Shown piece by piece: positions 37,167-46,052 of a DNA stretch of 64,000 nucleotides (the first letter of the stretch is position 1; every line of letters starts with the position of its first letter). The stretch spans positions 62,001 through 126,000 of the forward strand of contig CAVOXB010000027.1 in the NCBI GenBank assembly GCA_963700305.1, read 5' to 3'. The position numbers and the translations under genes were made by a program. Source of the stretch: Desulfomonile sp963700305. GTDB lineage: Bacteria; Desulfobacterota; Desulfomonilia; Desulfomonilales; Desulfomonilaceae. The notes beneath the pieces are model-generated. The model did not search any database. It was not told where the DNA came from and saw only the letters and a program-made list of their open reading frames with translations.

Positions 37167-38063
37167 TTGAATGTAATTTCAGCAAGTAGGCGCACGGATA
37201 TTCCGGGTTTTTACACTGAATGGTTCATGCGCAGGATACGCGATGGCAAGGTTCAGGTTGTAGCACCATACGGCGGAGGAATTCTCGAGGTGTCTCTGCG
37301 TCCTTCTGACGTAATTGCTATTGTTTTCTGGACCAAAGATGTTTCGCCGCTCCTTGATCGATTGGAAGAGCTCGTGCAATTGGGGCATTGCTTCACGTTT
37401 CTATACACCATAAACAATTATCCCCATTTTGTGGAACCGAATGTGCCTTCTTTGACTCATACTATGAAAGCTTTGGAGAAACTTTCAAAGCTTTTTCCTT
37501 CATGCTCGCTCAGGTGGCGCTACGATACTATAGTCATGACGGACAGTCTGGACGCACAGTGGCATTTGAACAACTTTATGGACCTATGCCGCAACCTGGC
37601 GCCGCACACCAAGGAATGCATTTTTAGTTTTTGTGACTATTACAAGAAGACAATAAGAAATATGAAACGACATGTCCCCGGATTTCATAACCCTGAGGAA
37701 TCTGAAAGCATTCGGTTGGCTGGTCAGCTTGCGGAAATTGCCAAATCTTGGGAAATCACATTCAAGTCGTGCTCGCACGACTTTCTGGTTTCAGAAAAGA
37801 TTGTCAAAGCAAGGTGCGTTGATACGGACATACTGTTAAACGTAGTGGATTCTTCTCAACGCCGCGCAGCGGTAGAGAAACTGAAATTCGCACCGACGCG
37901 AAAAGGCTGTGGCTGCGCTGCGTCCAAGGATATCGGTGCGTACAACACCTGCGCACACGGTTGCGTGTATTGTTACGCAAATGCAAATTCCGAACTGGCG
38001 CGCAGTAACCTGATGAAGATCGGCAATGAACAACCTTGCCTTCATCCTAAAGTCAACGGATAA
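37167..38063 (+). CDS. DUF1848 protein with Cys-rich C-terminus
   Basis: This 298-residue protein belongs to the DUF1848 family. It opens with NVISASRRTDIPGFYTEWF and ends with KGCGCAASKDIGAYNTCAHG and CVYCYAN, a Cys cluster that recalls radical SAM iron-sulfur sites. The middle part has VIAIVFWTKDVSPLLDRL and SLRWRYDTIV. The start is TTG 37167, after AGGAG; no in-frame ATG is available. The biochemical role of DUF1848 is not known to me. The gene stands between recA (divergent) and a TonB-like gene. Confidence 0.85.
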   Translation: MNVISASRRTDIPGFYTEWFMRRIRDGKVQVVAPYGGGILEVSLRPSDVIAIVFWTKDVSPLLDRLEELVQLGHCFTFLYTINNYPHFVEPNVPSLTHTMKALEKLSKLFPSCSLRWRYDTIVMTDSLDAQWHLNNFMDLCRNLAPHTKECIFSFCDYYKKTIRNMKRHVPGFHNPEESESIRLAGQLAEIAKSWEITFKSCSHDFLVSEKIVKARCVDTDILLNVVDSSQRRAAVEKLKFAPTRKGCGCAASKDIGAYNTCAHGCVYCYANANSELARSNLMKIGNEQPCLHPKVNG

Positions 38064-38251
38064 CAAACGGCTGGCCGTCAACTCGAACGAATGAAATGAT
38101 TTAATGTTGACGGCAAGTCAAAAATGCAGAATTGTATATGGCAAGGAACGGGAAAAGGTTACAATATCCGTTTGAGTGCCAGAACTCGAGCGGGAATCCC
38201 GTTTGAAGCAGCTTTGAGCGGTCTCGGCAAGTTGAACAAGGCGGTAATGTA

Positions 38252-39322
38252 TTGATTGAGCCCTTAGAACACGAATCCGATTCAATAGAATTGTTTGAAA
38301 CGGATGATTTCGACGGGGATTACGAGATTCCCGAAGATGGCCGGTCGTTCAGCCTTAGAGGGATTGATACGCCGGGCAAGGACGGGATTCTGAAATACTG
38401 CCTGATCGCGTCACTTGCCCTGCACTTGACTCTTTTTGCCGCAGTGCCTCGGCTTATGGAAGTTGCTCCAGCGAAAAAACCGCTGTTAAAACCCGGGGAG
38501 AAAATAACTCAAGTACGGCTTGTGGAGCCACCAAAGGAAGAAATCAAACCTGAGCCGCCTCCGGAGGAAGCTTCCGCCATCTCCGATAGAAATCACACAG
38601 CCCTTAAGGAACGCATCCCAAAAGTGCCGCCCATGCCTGAGCCGTCGCCGGCTCAACACGCCGCATCTGCGTCAGAGCCTCCCCTGGGCAAGATTGAGCC
38701 CCAACAGAAAATGGCATCGCTCGCTCCACCTGCGGCGCCGGAACACTTCGTAAAACCCAAGGAACCGAAAAAGGAAGAAAAAAAGAGAGAAAAAATCGAA
38801 GAGTTTGAAGACAAACCCAACGCGGCACGACATAAACCGCCCGAACCTACCGAGCCCAGGAAAAGGAAAGCAGAACCACGAAACCGCCCGGAGAATTTGA
38901 TGCCCACTCCTCAAGATGTTGCCAACGGACTTCGAGCGAGCAGGTCTGCGCCGGATTTTTTCCCTGATGGGGATGTAGAAGAAGCCGTGGTGGACATAAA
39001 CACCAGAGAAGATAGATTTTTCTCGTATTTGATGCACCTCAAGAGAAAAATACAGGGCGTGTGGGTATATCCACAAGTAGCAGCTCGCTCCGGGTTAGGC
39101 GGAAGTTTGATCGTAGAATTTTCAATTGCCAAGACGGGAGAACTGCTGGCGGTGAGTCTTCTGGATTCGTCAGGACATGCGATACTTGATGAATCGGCAA
39201 TGAAAGCCATAAGAAGTGCGGCTCCCTATCACCCGTTTCCCGAAAGGCTGAGGGCTCAACGGCTCCGCATAAGGGCCAACTTCGTCTACGTGACCAGCAG
39301 CTTTTACAGAAGCATCATGTAG
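38252..39322 (+). CDS. TonB-like periplasmic energy-transducing protein
   Basis: This protein of about 356 residues has a cytoplasmic N-terminal segment (acidic, residues 1-48), one membrane helix (ILKYCLIASLALHLTLFAAV), a long Pro/Glu/Lys-rich stretch (about 95-230) and a C-terminal TonB fold (LGGSLIVEFSIAKTGELLAV to IRSAAPYHPFPERLRAQRLR). That order matches TonB/TolA proteins, which carry proton-motive energy to outer-membrane receptors. No ExbB/ExbD or receptor genes are adjacent. The start is probably TTG 38252, with AAGGCGG upstream; the exact start is uncertain. A GTCATTGCGAG-type repeat follows the stop. Confidence 0.8.
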   Translation: MIEPLEHESDSIELFETDDFDGDYEIPEDGRSFSLRGIDTPGKDGILKYCLIASLALHLTLFAAVPRLMEVAPAKKPLLKPGEKITQVRLVEPPKEEIKPEPPPEEASAISDRNHTALKERIPKVPPMPEPSPAQHAASASEPPLGKIEPQQKMASLAPPAAPEHFVKPKEPKKEEKKREKIEEFEDKPNAARHKPPEPTEPRKRKAEPRNRPENLMPTPQDVANGLRASRSAPDFFPDGDVEEAVVDINTREDRFFSYLMHLKRKIQGVWVYPQVAARSGLGGSLIVEFSIAKTGELLAVSLLDSSGHAILDESAMKAIRSAAPYHPFPERLRAQRLRIRANFVYVTSSFYRSIM

Positions 39323-39434
39323 CCCACCTCCTTATTAATTCGCTGTCTGCCTGTGCGGAAGAGTCTTCCGGCAATGGACGCGCTTCTCCTTATCGACAAA
39401 TTGCACATCAGTAATTGGCAGGTATGAAGTGACC

Positions 39435-39480
39435 AAGCAATCTCCTTTATAGAGATTGCTTCGCTGTGCTCGCAGTAACA
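39435..39480. repeat. Partial GTCATTGCGAG-family repeat
   Basis: AAGCAATCTCC...GAGATTGCTTCG followed by CTCGCAGTAAC is a shortened copy between the TonB-like and gcvH-like genes (convergent), where it may act as a hairpin. Confidence 0.65.
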
Positions 39481-39508
39481 CCTCCGGGGAGGCTCAGCAT
39501 TACTTTTA

Positions 39509-39904
39509 TTATTCGTCGGATTCACCGGCCGCCAGTTTTGAATAGTCGCGTGCCTTCATCAATTCGTCTAATTCCTCGGGATCGGAAGGTTCCACGACAA
39601 TCAGCCAACCGTCGCCGTAGGGATCGTCCGTGAGGGTTTCCGGAGATTCCACCAACGCTAAATTCTTTTCGATAACGATCCCCGAGATCGGCGCTATCAA
39701 ATCCGTGACTGCCTTGCTGGTTTCAACAATGCCAAAAGGTTTATTTTTAGTGATTGTGCCGTCCAATTCCGGCAATTCTATGTAGTCGACATCGCCGAGT
39801 TCTTCCCTTGCGTAATCCGTAACGCCGATAAACGCCTGATCCTTCTCCACTTTAACCCATAAATGATATTCCGAATAAAGGCGATCAGCCGGAAAGTCCA
39901 TCAT
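39509..39904 (-). CDS. gcvH: Glycine cleavage H-like lipoyl carrier protein
   Basis: The 131-residue protein is a lipoyl-domain carrier of the glycine cleavage H family. It opens with a YSEYHLWVKVEKDQAFIGVTD pattern and has the lipoyl-Lys site GIVETSKAVTDLIAP. The NLALVESPETLTDDPYGDGW segment matches the conserved H-protein C-terminal motif. The ATG at 39904 follows GGAGGAATTC. No gcvT, gcvP or lipoyl ligase gene is nearby, so it may serve glycine metabolism encoded elsewhere or another lipoate-dependent pathway. The tail (EELDELMKARDYSKLAAGE) is usual. Confidence 0.9.
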   Translation of the reverse strand: MMDFPADRLYSEYHLWVKVEKDQAFIGVTDYAREELGDVDYIELPELDGTITKNKPFGIVETSKAVTDLIAPISGIVIEKNLALVESPETLTDDPYGDGWLIVVEPSDPEELDELMKARDYSKLAAGESDE

Positions 39905-40448
39905 GAATTCCTCCTTCACCTACAAGCAGGCGCCCATATTGCAATGAATCGAATTTGCATGTCAATGGTGGATATTTGCGCAAAAGCAGCAGGGAGACTT
40001 GCTCCCGGTTCTAAATAGTGGCTCTCGAAAATTCTGTTGACTTAGCAGCCCATTCTCGGTCGCACACGCAATGGTCTAGCCATGTCGTTGCGAGGAGTGT
40101 AACGACGAAGCAATCTCAGCTTCAAATAATGGAGATTGCTTCGGGCTACGCCCTCGCAAACACACTCTTCCGGTCTTCGGCGCAGTACAGCCGACATTCC
40201 TCCTGAGAATCCCTAATATTCATCATCCCTTTGAAAACGCTTTGGCCTGAATGCACCGGCATCACGGCTCTTTTCGTCATTCCATGTCGACAAAATCTGC
40301 TTCCGGAGCATATTGCCGCCGTGGGAAGCTTGAACGCCAAGGTCCCCTCGGCTATTATGATAGTTAGGAGGTGTTCGGAGTTGGGAAATCCAACGAAAAA
40401 ACTTTCAGCATTCTTCCTGAAATGTATTTTTATTTGTTGGAGGGTGAC
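39905..40448. other. Intergenic region with a full GTCATTGCGAG-family repeat
   Basis: This gap of about 540 bases contains an imperfect palindrome at 40084-40163 (GTCGTTGCGAGGAGTGTAAC to GCCCTCGCAAACAC), related to the copies at 7619 and 44213. The rest should carry the gcvH-like promoter. I see no gene before 40449. Confidence 0.6.
40084..40163. repeat. GTCATTGCGAG-family imperfect palindrome
   Basis: This element starts GTCGTTGCGAGGAGTGTAAC, has internal GAAGCAATCTC and GAGATTGCTTCG, and ends GCCCTCGCAAACAC. It is one of several full-length copies in the window, in the gap before a small exported-protein gene. Confidence 0.7.
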
Positions 40449-40718
40449 ATGCGGGATCGTTGTTTAGGGATCCTTTTGGCACTGCTCATGTTCGGCGCTG
40501 TTAAGCCCTGCTTCGCGGAGGAGTTTTCGGGCAAGCTGGAGCGCGTCGACTTGGAGACTGTGACCATCGTGGATTCCGACAACCAAAGAGTTGTCGTGTG
40601 GGTTGACCAAGATGACAGAAAACTAGCCGCCCCTTTCCTGGGCAAATGGGTGAGAGTAGACGTTTTCAAGCCCGAACACGGGCAGCCCAGGGCCATACGC
40701 TTTCGATCTTGCCAATGA
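40449..40718 (+). CDS. Small exported protein of unknown function
   Basis: The 89-residue protein has a signal peptide (MRDRCLGILLALLMFGAVKP, cleavage near CFAEE). The mature part of about 65 residues is predicted to be a small beta-rich domain: FSGKLERVDLETVTIVDSDN, RVVVWVDQDDRK, WVRVDVFKPEHGQPRAI. GGAGGGTGAC directly precedes ATG 40449, so I reject the longer reading from 40371. An OB-like fold is possible. No neighbours hint at a role; two hairpins follow. Confidence 0.7.
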   Translation: MRDRCLGILLALLMFGAVKPCFAEEFSGKLERVDLETVTIVDSDNQRVVVWVDQDDRKLAAPFLGKWVRVDVFKPEHGQPRAIRFRSCQ

Positions 40719-40885
40719 TCTTCTTGCATTGAAATAATCTAATAAATTATGCTGGCAGGGCTGTAGATTTCCGATTCGAGTCATTGTCGAATTCTTGCCA
40801 ACTGACGAACGACATCCATTAGTCCCTGCCGAAGCGGGGAATCCCGTAGTGGAAAACCGAACTACATTTTGATGAGAAACAATGA

Positions 40886-40910
40886 CGCCGGGAAACGTTT
40901 TATCCCGGCG
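40886..40910. terminator. Hairpin CGCCGGG...CCCGGCG
   Basis: A 7-bp GC-rich stem with an 11-base loop lies downstream of the small exported gene and is followed by a T-rich tract (CAAACTTTAGTTTTT), as expected for a plus-strand intrinsic terminator. Confidence 0.75.
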
Positions 40911-40964
40911 CAAACTTTAGTTTTTCGAGGAAGAATGCGTCGCGGCGGAGGCTCTATGCTCAAT

Positions 40965-40996
40965 GGCTGCGGAATCATACGTATGACCCCGCAGCC
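40965..40996. terminator. Hairpin GGCTGCGG...CCGCAGCC downstream of the TPR gene
   Basis: An 8-bp stem lies 22 bases past the stop of the TPR gene on the minus strand. Inside the loop ATACGTAT extends the symmetry. It probably terminates the TPR transcript. Confidence 0.65.
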
Positions 40997-41017
40997 GTCA
41001 CTGTATGGTCGCGATAA

Positions 41018-41998
41018 TTAGAGACTGCCGTCCAGGGGCAGGATCTCGTAACCCGTCCTGATTTCCTGGCGAGCAGCGAGTTCGTATTTCTGTAATCTCT
41101 GCTGCATTTCTTTTACGCAGGAACCGTCCGGGCAATTCTTGGAACCCAATTTTATGGCTTCCTTCTGATGGTCTATGGCCTTGAGAGGCTCGCCCTGGCG
41201 GAAATATGCTTCGGCCAATGTTTCCTGGGCTACGCCATCTTTGCCTCTGCTCATTTCAACGGCCTTCTTCGCCAGATCCATAGCCTTCGCGGAATCCTGG
41301 AGCTTCTCATCCGGGCAAGTTAGAAGGAACCAAGCCTGGTCTTGAAGAGTATTCGAGTCTTTGGAATTGAGTTTTGCGAAAACTTCCCAGGCCTCTTTGC
41401 ACTTGCCCTGGCGGGTGAGTATCCATGCTTGGATCCGCAGTCCTTCTACATAGTTCTGCTTAACTTCAGTTGCTTTTTTCGCATTTTTCAGAGCGTTATC
41501 GTAGTCCTTCTGCTTGGAGAAGATGTCTGCTTTCTGAGCATAGGCCCAGGCATAATTCGAGTCCTTGTTAATCGCTTCATCAAGGTCCTTCAGAGCGTCC
41601 TCTGTTTTGTTTTTGATCTTGTTTATCACGCCTCTTTGGCCGTATGCCTCTGCTCCGGCCTTCTTTTCTACTGCCTGATTGGCGTCATCAAAAGCCTTTT
41701 CGACATTGCCCAACTGGAGATTAGCCTTTGCCCTACCAAGGTAAGCGGCGCCGTTGGCGGGATTGCTCTGAATGGATTTGTCAAAGTAGTTGACAGCTTC
41801 AGAGAATTGATTGTTTTTGAGGGCTTTTATGCCTGAGTTATAGTTCGCATCCTGACCACCTGATCCCAATTGATTCCACGGAAATACCCAGATCGCCGCT
41901 ATGACGCATACTGCTACAATGGCGTACCCCAGGAAACTGTAAGCGGCTGAACCTCTTTCGCTCCTGAGGTTGTGAAAGTTCGACGAGTAAGATTTCAT
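41018..41998 (-). CDS. Membrane-anchored TPR protein
   Basis: This 326-residue protein has one N-terminal helix (about residues 18-40, AYSFLGYAIVAVCVIAAIWV) and then about six to eight TPR units. Clear repeats include NSGIKALKNNQFSEAVNYFD, AAYLGRAKANLQLGNVEKAF, WAYAQKADIFSKQKDYDNAL and QETLAEAYFRQGEPLKAIDH. TPR proteins act as protein-binding scaffolds; the partner is unknown. ATG 41998 follows GGGGTGAATCAA; the upstream reading to 42172 is not supported. The C-terminus carries CPDGSCVKEMQQRLQKYELA. It is divergent from a HAD gene. Confidence 0.85.
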   Translation of the reverse strand: MKSYSSNFHNLRSERGSAAYSFLGYAIVAVCVIAAIWVFPWNQLGSGGQDANYNSGIKALKNNQFSEAVNYFDKSIQSNPANGAAYLGRAKANLQLGNVEKAFDDANQAVEKKAGAEAYGQRGVINKIKNKTEDALKDLDEAINKDSNYAWAYAQKADIFSKQKDYDNALKNAKKATEVKQNYVEGLRIQAWILTRQGKCKEAWEVFAKLNSKDSNTLQDQAWFLLTCPDEKLQDSAKAMDLAKKAVEMSRGKDGVAQETLAEAYFRQGEPLKAIDHQKEAIKLGSKNCPDGSCVKEMQQRLQKYELAARQEIRTGYEILPLDGSL

Positions 41999-42308
41999 TT
42001 GATTCACCCCTTGAATTGAATGTCTGGCTTGGTGTGTTAGGAATCTGAAGAATTCCTGAATTGGACGATCCCCCCGCGTTGATACGCGGCTTACAGTTTG
42101 ATGAGCCATATTGAGAAGCAGCCCCGCGAGAGGATTTATGTGCCTGAACGACACAAAACGATAAAAAATCAAAGAGCCTTGACTTCACGCCTCCGACCGC
42201 TAAGAAATGACGTGTTGACTTGGCAGGTCGAATTTCTAATTATACTTCTTCTTTCGGAGAAATCAATGGAATTGTCGGTTGCGCGTGCATAGTCTGAAGG
42301 ACGATAAA
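41999..42308. other. Divergent promoter region, TPR gene and HAD gene
   Basis: This 310-base gap between divergently transcribed genes must carry their promoters. I see no strong box, hairpin or repeat in it and no additional gene. Confidence 0.45.
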
Positions 42309-42932
42309 ATGAAAAATATCAATCCAGTGGAGATAAAAGCGGTTCTCTTGGATTATGGCGGCGTCCTTGCGGAGGAGGGGTTCAGGGAAGGACTCAAGGC
42401 GATTGCCACCGCCAGCGGAATCTCACCGGACGAGTTTTTTGAAACGGGAACAGCCTCTGTGTACGAGTCCGGGTACGTAATCGGCGCCTCGGATGAGCAT
42501 GCGTACTGGGATATGCTCAGGGACAAAACAGGCATAAACGGAACAGACGAACAATTCCGAAAGGAAATATTTGATCGCTTCATCCTGAGGAAGTGGATGC
42601 TGGAAATAGTCCGTGGCCTTAAGAAGCGCGGGATCAAGGTCGCTATCCTGAGCGACCAGACTCAGTGGCTTGATGATTTGGACGCGCGTGACGATTTTTT
42701 TAAAGAATTCGACGCGGTTCTTAATTCATTTTATTTGGGAAAAGGGAAGAGGGACCCGAAAATATTCGCCGAGGTCGCTGCCCAACTCGCGATAGAACCG
42801 GCTCAGTCGGTCTTCGTGGATGATAACCCCGGACATATTGAAAGAGCGCGTTCTCAGGGTCTAAATGCTATTCTTTACACGGACAGGGAATCCTTTCTGG
42901 CTGAAATGACTGAATTGGGGCTGCTTCCCTGA
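42309..42932 (+). CDS. HAD-superfamily hydrolase (HAD-IA)
   Basis: The 207-residue protein has HAD motif I as LLDYGGVLAEEGF, in which the first Asp is the nucleophile but the second Asp of DxD is replaced by Gly; this variant is seen in some HAD-IA proteins. Motif II is VAILSDQTQW, motif III KGKRDPKIF and motif IV VFVDDNPGHIERA. The replaced second Asp usually means a weaker phosphatase or a dehalogenase/epoxide-hydrolase-like branch, so the substrate is unclear. ATG 42309 follows AAGGAC. It lies between the TPR gene (divergent) and bioB (convergent). Confidence 0.85.
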   Translation: MKNINPVEIKAVLLDYGGVLAEEGFREGLKAIATASGISPDEFFETGTASVYESGYVIGASDEHAYWDMLRDKTGINGTDEQFRKEIFDRFILRKWMLEIVRGLKKRGIKVAILSDQTQWLDDLDARDDFFKEFDAVLNSFYLGKGKRDPKIFAEVAAQLAIEPAQSVFVDDNPGHIERARSQGLNAILYTDRESFLAEMTELGLLP

Positions 42933-42988
42933 GAAGTCACCTATACATAGCATTTGTGCTTTCCCGGCGGATCAAAAGCAATAATCCA

Positions 42989-43984
42989 TCAAGAAATAAC
43001 AAAGCCGGCTTGACGAACCATCTTTATGTCTTCCTCCAGACACCGGCCACCCGTAGTGAGATAACCTCCTATTATCATGCCGTTGGCTCCAGATCTCAGG
43101 GCCATGGCCTGAAAATCTCCTAGATTCCTTTCCCTTCCGCCTGCAATCTTTATGGTCGCTTTCGGCAGAATGAGTCTGAAAATAGCCACGGTCTTTAGAA
43201 TTTCAAGTGGTTCAGGCTGCTTGGTATCGTATAGAGGAGTTCCAGGCCGAGGATTGAGAATGTTGATCGGAACGCAATCCACTCCCAGTTCGGCAAGAGT
43301 GAACGCCAAATCAAGCCTTTGGAAGGGCGTTTCTCCCAGTCCTATGATTCCACCGCTGCAGGCCGAAAAACCGCTACCCATAACTTTGCGTACCGTATCG
43401 ACTCTCTGGTCGAAGTGATGTGTGGTGCATATTTTGGAGTAATGATCTCTTGAGGTCTCGAGATTGTGATTGTATCTGGTGACTCCAGCTGCAGCTAAAC
43501 GCTGGGCTCTTTCGTCGTCCAAAAAGCCCAGAGACGCGTCCAGTTCAATGTCCACTTCAGCATGCACCTTTTTCAGCGAATCGATTAGACTATCGAATTC
43601 ACGTGCAGACAGCGCTCCGCCGCTGGTGACCGTGCAGAACCTGGCTGCGCCCGATTCCTTGGCCGCCCGCGCTGCAGCCAGTATTTCCTCGGCAGGTTTC
43701 AAACCGTAGACATCGCAGTCTGTTTGGTGATGAGAGGACTGCGCGCAGAAGGCACAGTCTTCGCCGCATCTTCCGGAGCGAGCGTTAATAAGAGAACAGG
43801 AATCGAAGTTGGAACCCTTGAATCTGATCCGTATTCTATCTGCCGCTGCAAACAGCCGCTGCAAGAATTCGTCAGGAGTGTTGAGCAGTGCCTCGGCCTC
43901 GTCCCGCCGGAGCGCTCCGCCGTCCAGAATTCTTTCTTCTACTGAATCGATCAGCTTTGCGTAGTGGATTTTCTCAGGATTCAT
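42989..43984 (-). CDS. bioB: Biotin synthase
   Basis: BioB inserts sulfur into dethiobiotin using SAM radical chemistry. The 331-residue length is usual. The radical SAM [4Fe-4S] motif is CGEDCAFCAQS. Later conserved parts are ELDASLGFLDDERAQRLAAA, YNHNLETSRDHYSKICTTH, GGIIGLGETPFQRLDLAFTL, PINILNPRPGTPL and a final GANGMIIGGYLTT. The residues needed for the second cluster are present, including the Cys in FCTVTSGG and CSGGIIG and the Arg in the IAGGRERN segment. ATG 43984 follows GGAGGTTTCT. No other bio genes are in the window. Confidence 0.95.
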   Translation of the reverse strand: MNPEKIHYAKLIDSVEERILDGGALRRDEAEALLNTPDEFLQRLFAAADRIRIRFKGSNFDSCSLINARSGRCGEDCAFCAQSSHHQTDCDVYGLKPAEEILAAARAAKESGAARFCTVTSGGALSAREFDSLIDSLKKVHAEVDIELDASLGFLDDERAQRLAAAGVTRYNHNLETSRDHYSKICTTHHFDQRVDTVRKVMGSGFSACSGGIIGLGETPFQRLDLAFTLAELGVDCVPINILNPRPGTPLYDTKQPEPLEILKTVAIFRLILPKATIKIAGGRERNLGDFQAMALRSGANGMIIGGYLTTGGRCLEEDIKMVRQAGFVIS

Positions 43985-44212
43985 AGAAACCTCCGTAAAC
44001 ATTCTTTATACTCCGAAGAGCTATCTAAATCCAGAGTCTATGCGCTCGCAACCATATAGCGAGGAAATGATTTTTCGATCACCCAGTTGCGGGCTGGAGA
44101 AAGCTCTCGCTTAAGGTGCAAGCATTAGTAGGGCCGGCATGTTGCCGGTCTTATCATTTTTCTTTCACTAAGGTACTCGATGGCGCAAATACGATTCCGT
44201 ATCTTGTCGGGG

Positions 44213-44288
44213 GAGATTGCTTCGCTTCGCTCGCAATGACAGATCCCGGGAATGTCATTGCGAGGAGCAGAGCGACGAAGCAATCTCC
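44213..44288. repeat. Swapped halves of the GTCATTGCGAG-family repeat
   Basis: The half GAGATTGCTTCGCTTCGCTC to CGCAATGAC (44213-44240) precedes GTCATTGCGAGGAGCAGAGC to GAAGCAATCTCC (44254-44288). The order is reversed relative to the usual copies, as if two neighbouring elements recombined. Confidence 0.65.
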
Positions 44289-44384
44289 AACGGTCAAATA
44301 CGTGACCGAACTTAGGAAACTCAGGTACTAGGCTCTTGGCACTTAGAGAGTGGCTCAATGGTTACAAAGTTTTTAGTCGATCAG

Positions 44385-44413
44385 TTGACAAACATGCATC
44401 CAGTGATTAATCA
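44385..44413 (+). promoter_or_regulatory. Promoter of rpoH
   Basis: TTGACA (44385-44390), a 17-base spacer and TAATCA (44408-44413) lie about 43 bases upstream of the rpoH ATG. It looks like a housekeeping sigma-70 promoter. Confidence 0.6.
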
Positions 44414-44455
44414 ATATGAATACTCGCAGGGAGTAGTTTATCCACTGGAGGACGT

Positions 44456-45311
44456 ATGAATTATCCGGTAATTGCCAATCAATTGGACCACTTCCTTGCT
44501 CAGATAAGAACAATTAAGCCCCTTAGCCCTGAGCGAGAGCACGAACTGGCTGTTGACTTCAAGGAGAACGGTTCCGTAGAAGCAGCTCACCAATTGGTGG
44601 TTTCTCATCTTCCTTTCGTCGTGAAAACCGCTTTTCAGTATCGTTACTATATGCTTCCAGTGCAGGACCTCATTCAGGAGGGATCTATAGGTCTCATGAA
44701 GGCTGTCAAGAGGTTCGATCCTGTACAAAGGATACCGGTTGGTTTCTTTCGCTGTCTGGTGGATCAAGGCGTACATAAAGAATTATATTCTCAAGACATG
44801 GAACCTTGTCAAATTAGGGACCACTCAGGCTCAGCGTAAGTTATTCTTCAGGATAGGCGACATAGGAGAGCATATGGATGCAGACTCCAGGAACGCCAGA
44901 ATTGATGACCTTGCATCGGAATTGAGCGTGAAGTCCGATGATGTTATTGAAATGGAAGCGCGGGTAAAAGCCAGGGAATGGTCTTTGAACGAGACAGTGG
45001 GGGATGAAAAAGAAATCTCGGCAATGGACATGCTGGAGGATCACGCGCCCAATCAGGAAATGATGCTCATAGAAAAAGAAGACGAAAAAGAGCTTTCCAC
45101 CGCAACCAAGCAAGCATTGAAGAAACTGGACCCTCGCGAGCGATTCATCGTGACAAAGCGATTCATGGACGATTCGCCCTGGACCTTGCAAAAATTGGGC
45201 GATCACTTCGGGACAAGTCGCGAACACGTGCGCCAGTTGGAGAAGCGAGCTCTCACAAAGCTGAGGAAAGAATTCCCCTCTGACTTGGTGGAAGGCCTTG
45301 CGGAGGCTTAG
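44456..45311 (+). CDS. rpoH: Heat-shock sigma factor RpoH (sigma-32) (frame break near 44728)
   Basis: RpoH directs RNA polymerase to heat-shock promoters. After repair the protein is about 284 residues, normal for sigma-32. Region 2 shows HLPFVVKTAFQYRYYMLPVQ, DLIQEGSIGLMKAVKRFDPV and RLVSFAVWWIKAYIKNYIL. The RpoH box is AQRKLFFRIGD. Region 4 has LDPRERFIVTKRFMDD and LQKLGDHFGTSREHVRQLEK. The first frame stops at 44839; one extra A in AAA (44727-44729) explains it, since FDPVQGYRLVSFAVWW then reads through. GGAGG precedes the ATG. The frame break in an important gene is probably a read error. Confidence 0.93.
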
Positions 45312-45520
45312 ACCTCAACCTCCCCAATAGCCCTACATGCGTGATGCAGGCGCGCAATATTCCTACTTCAAGAAAATGGCTGATCTGTTTCACGGTCATC
45401 CTTTCCCAAGGTTTGGCTGACTATGGCACTTGCCAAAATTAATGTCCGATTGCGCAAAGAATAATGCTTTGCGGCAGGCCTCCGTGCCGGCCAAATTGGG
45501 TTTGCGAAAGGGGAGCGGTA

Positions 45521-45877
45521 TTACACGTCGAGATGCGGGAGAAGGAAGAAAGCGCCGAAAAAACCCGCGCCGAAGCAGAACAGAGACACAAGAAGAGCGA
45601 GGATCAAGAAAGAGCTTTTATAAAGAAACGCGTCCAGAGCCGAGAAAATCCACACACCTACAGCGATCAGCAGGGAAGGCGTCTGGACGTCATATTCCAT
45701 GGTGTGCGTCACGAACAGAGGAATAAAGTACAGGATTACATTCAGTAGAAACAGCAGCCCAGCGAAAATACGGCCCCTCACTATCTGGCCCATACCCGGA
45801 AGAATTAAAGATAGTACCGTGGAAAATATTCTTGATTTGCCTTTCTTCTCGGTGCCGCGGTCTTTATCATCTTTCAT
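45521..45877 (-). CDS. Small membrane protein with three to four helices
   Basis: This 118-residue protein starts with a charged segment (MKDDKDRGTEKKGKSR) and has hydrophobic helices at about residues 20-33, 38-60, 70-90 and 90-112. A GMGQIVRGRIFAGLLFLLNV segment resembles the TM2-type membrane domain pattern (PG.GQ...R...G). No catalytic residues are seen and the role is unknown. GGATAACC precedes the start. The genes on both sides are on other strands or distant. Confidence 0.6.
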   Translation of the reverse strand: MKDDKDRGTEKKGKSRIFSTVLSLILPGMGQIVRGRIFAGLLFLLNVILYFIPLFVTHTMEYDVQTPSLLIAVGVWIFSALDAFLYKSSFLILALLVSLFCFGAGFFGAFFLLPHLDV

Positions 45878-46052
45878 AGGTTATCCTCCGGATCCTCACG
45901 TCTTATAAGGTAGGCATATAGATCAACACGCTGCTCAAAGTCAATCAATCGCCTGAGTCTCCGTTCGAGATCGCAAAATGCAAATAGCAATATCGGCGAC
46001 TGAGACATCCAACAGTGTACGCCACCCATCACTCCGGTTGCGCATTTTGCAC

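Larger units (their letters stand above)
43985..44455. other. Intergenic region with repeat and rpoH promoter
   Basis: This gap of about 470 bases between bioB and rpoH contains a GCCGGCATGTTGCCGG-like hairpin near 44132-44149. It also holds two half elements of the GTCATTGCGAG family in swapped order (44213-44240 and 44254-44288) and the rpoH promoter (44385-44413). Confidence 0.6.

Noticed and set aside
44456..45311. rpoH as a real pseudogene
   Set aside because: All conserved regions survive on both sides of one extra A in an AAA run, and many other genes in the window show the same kind of break.
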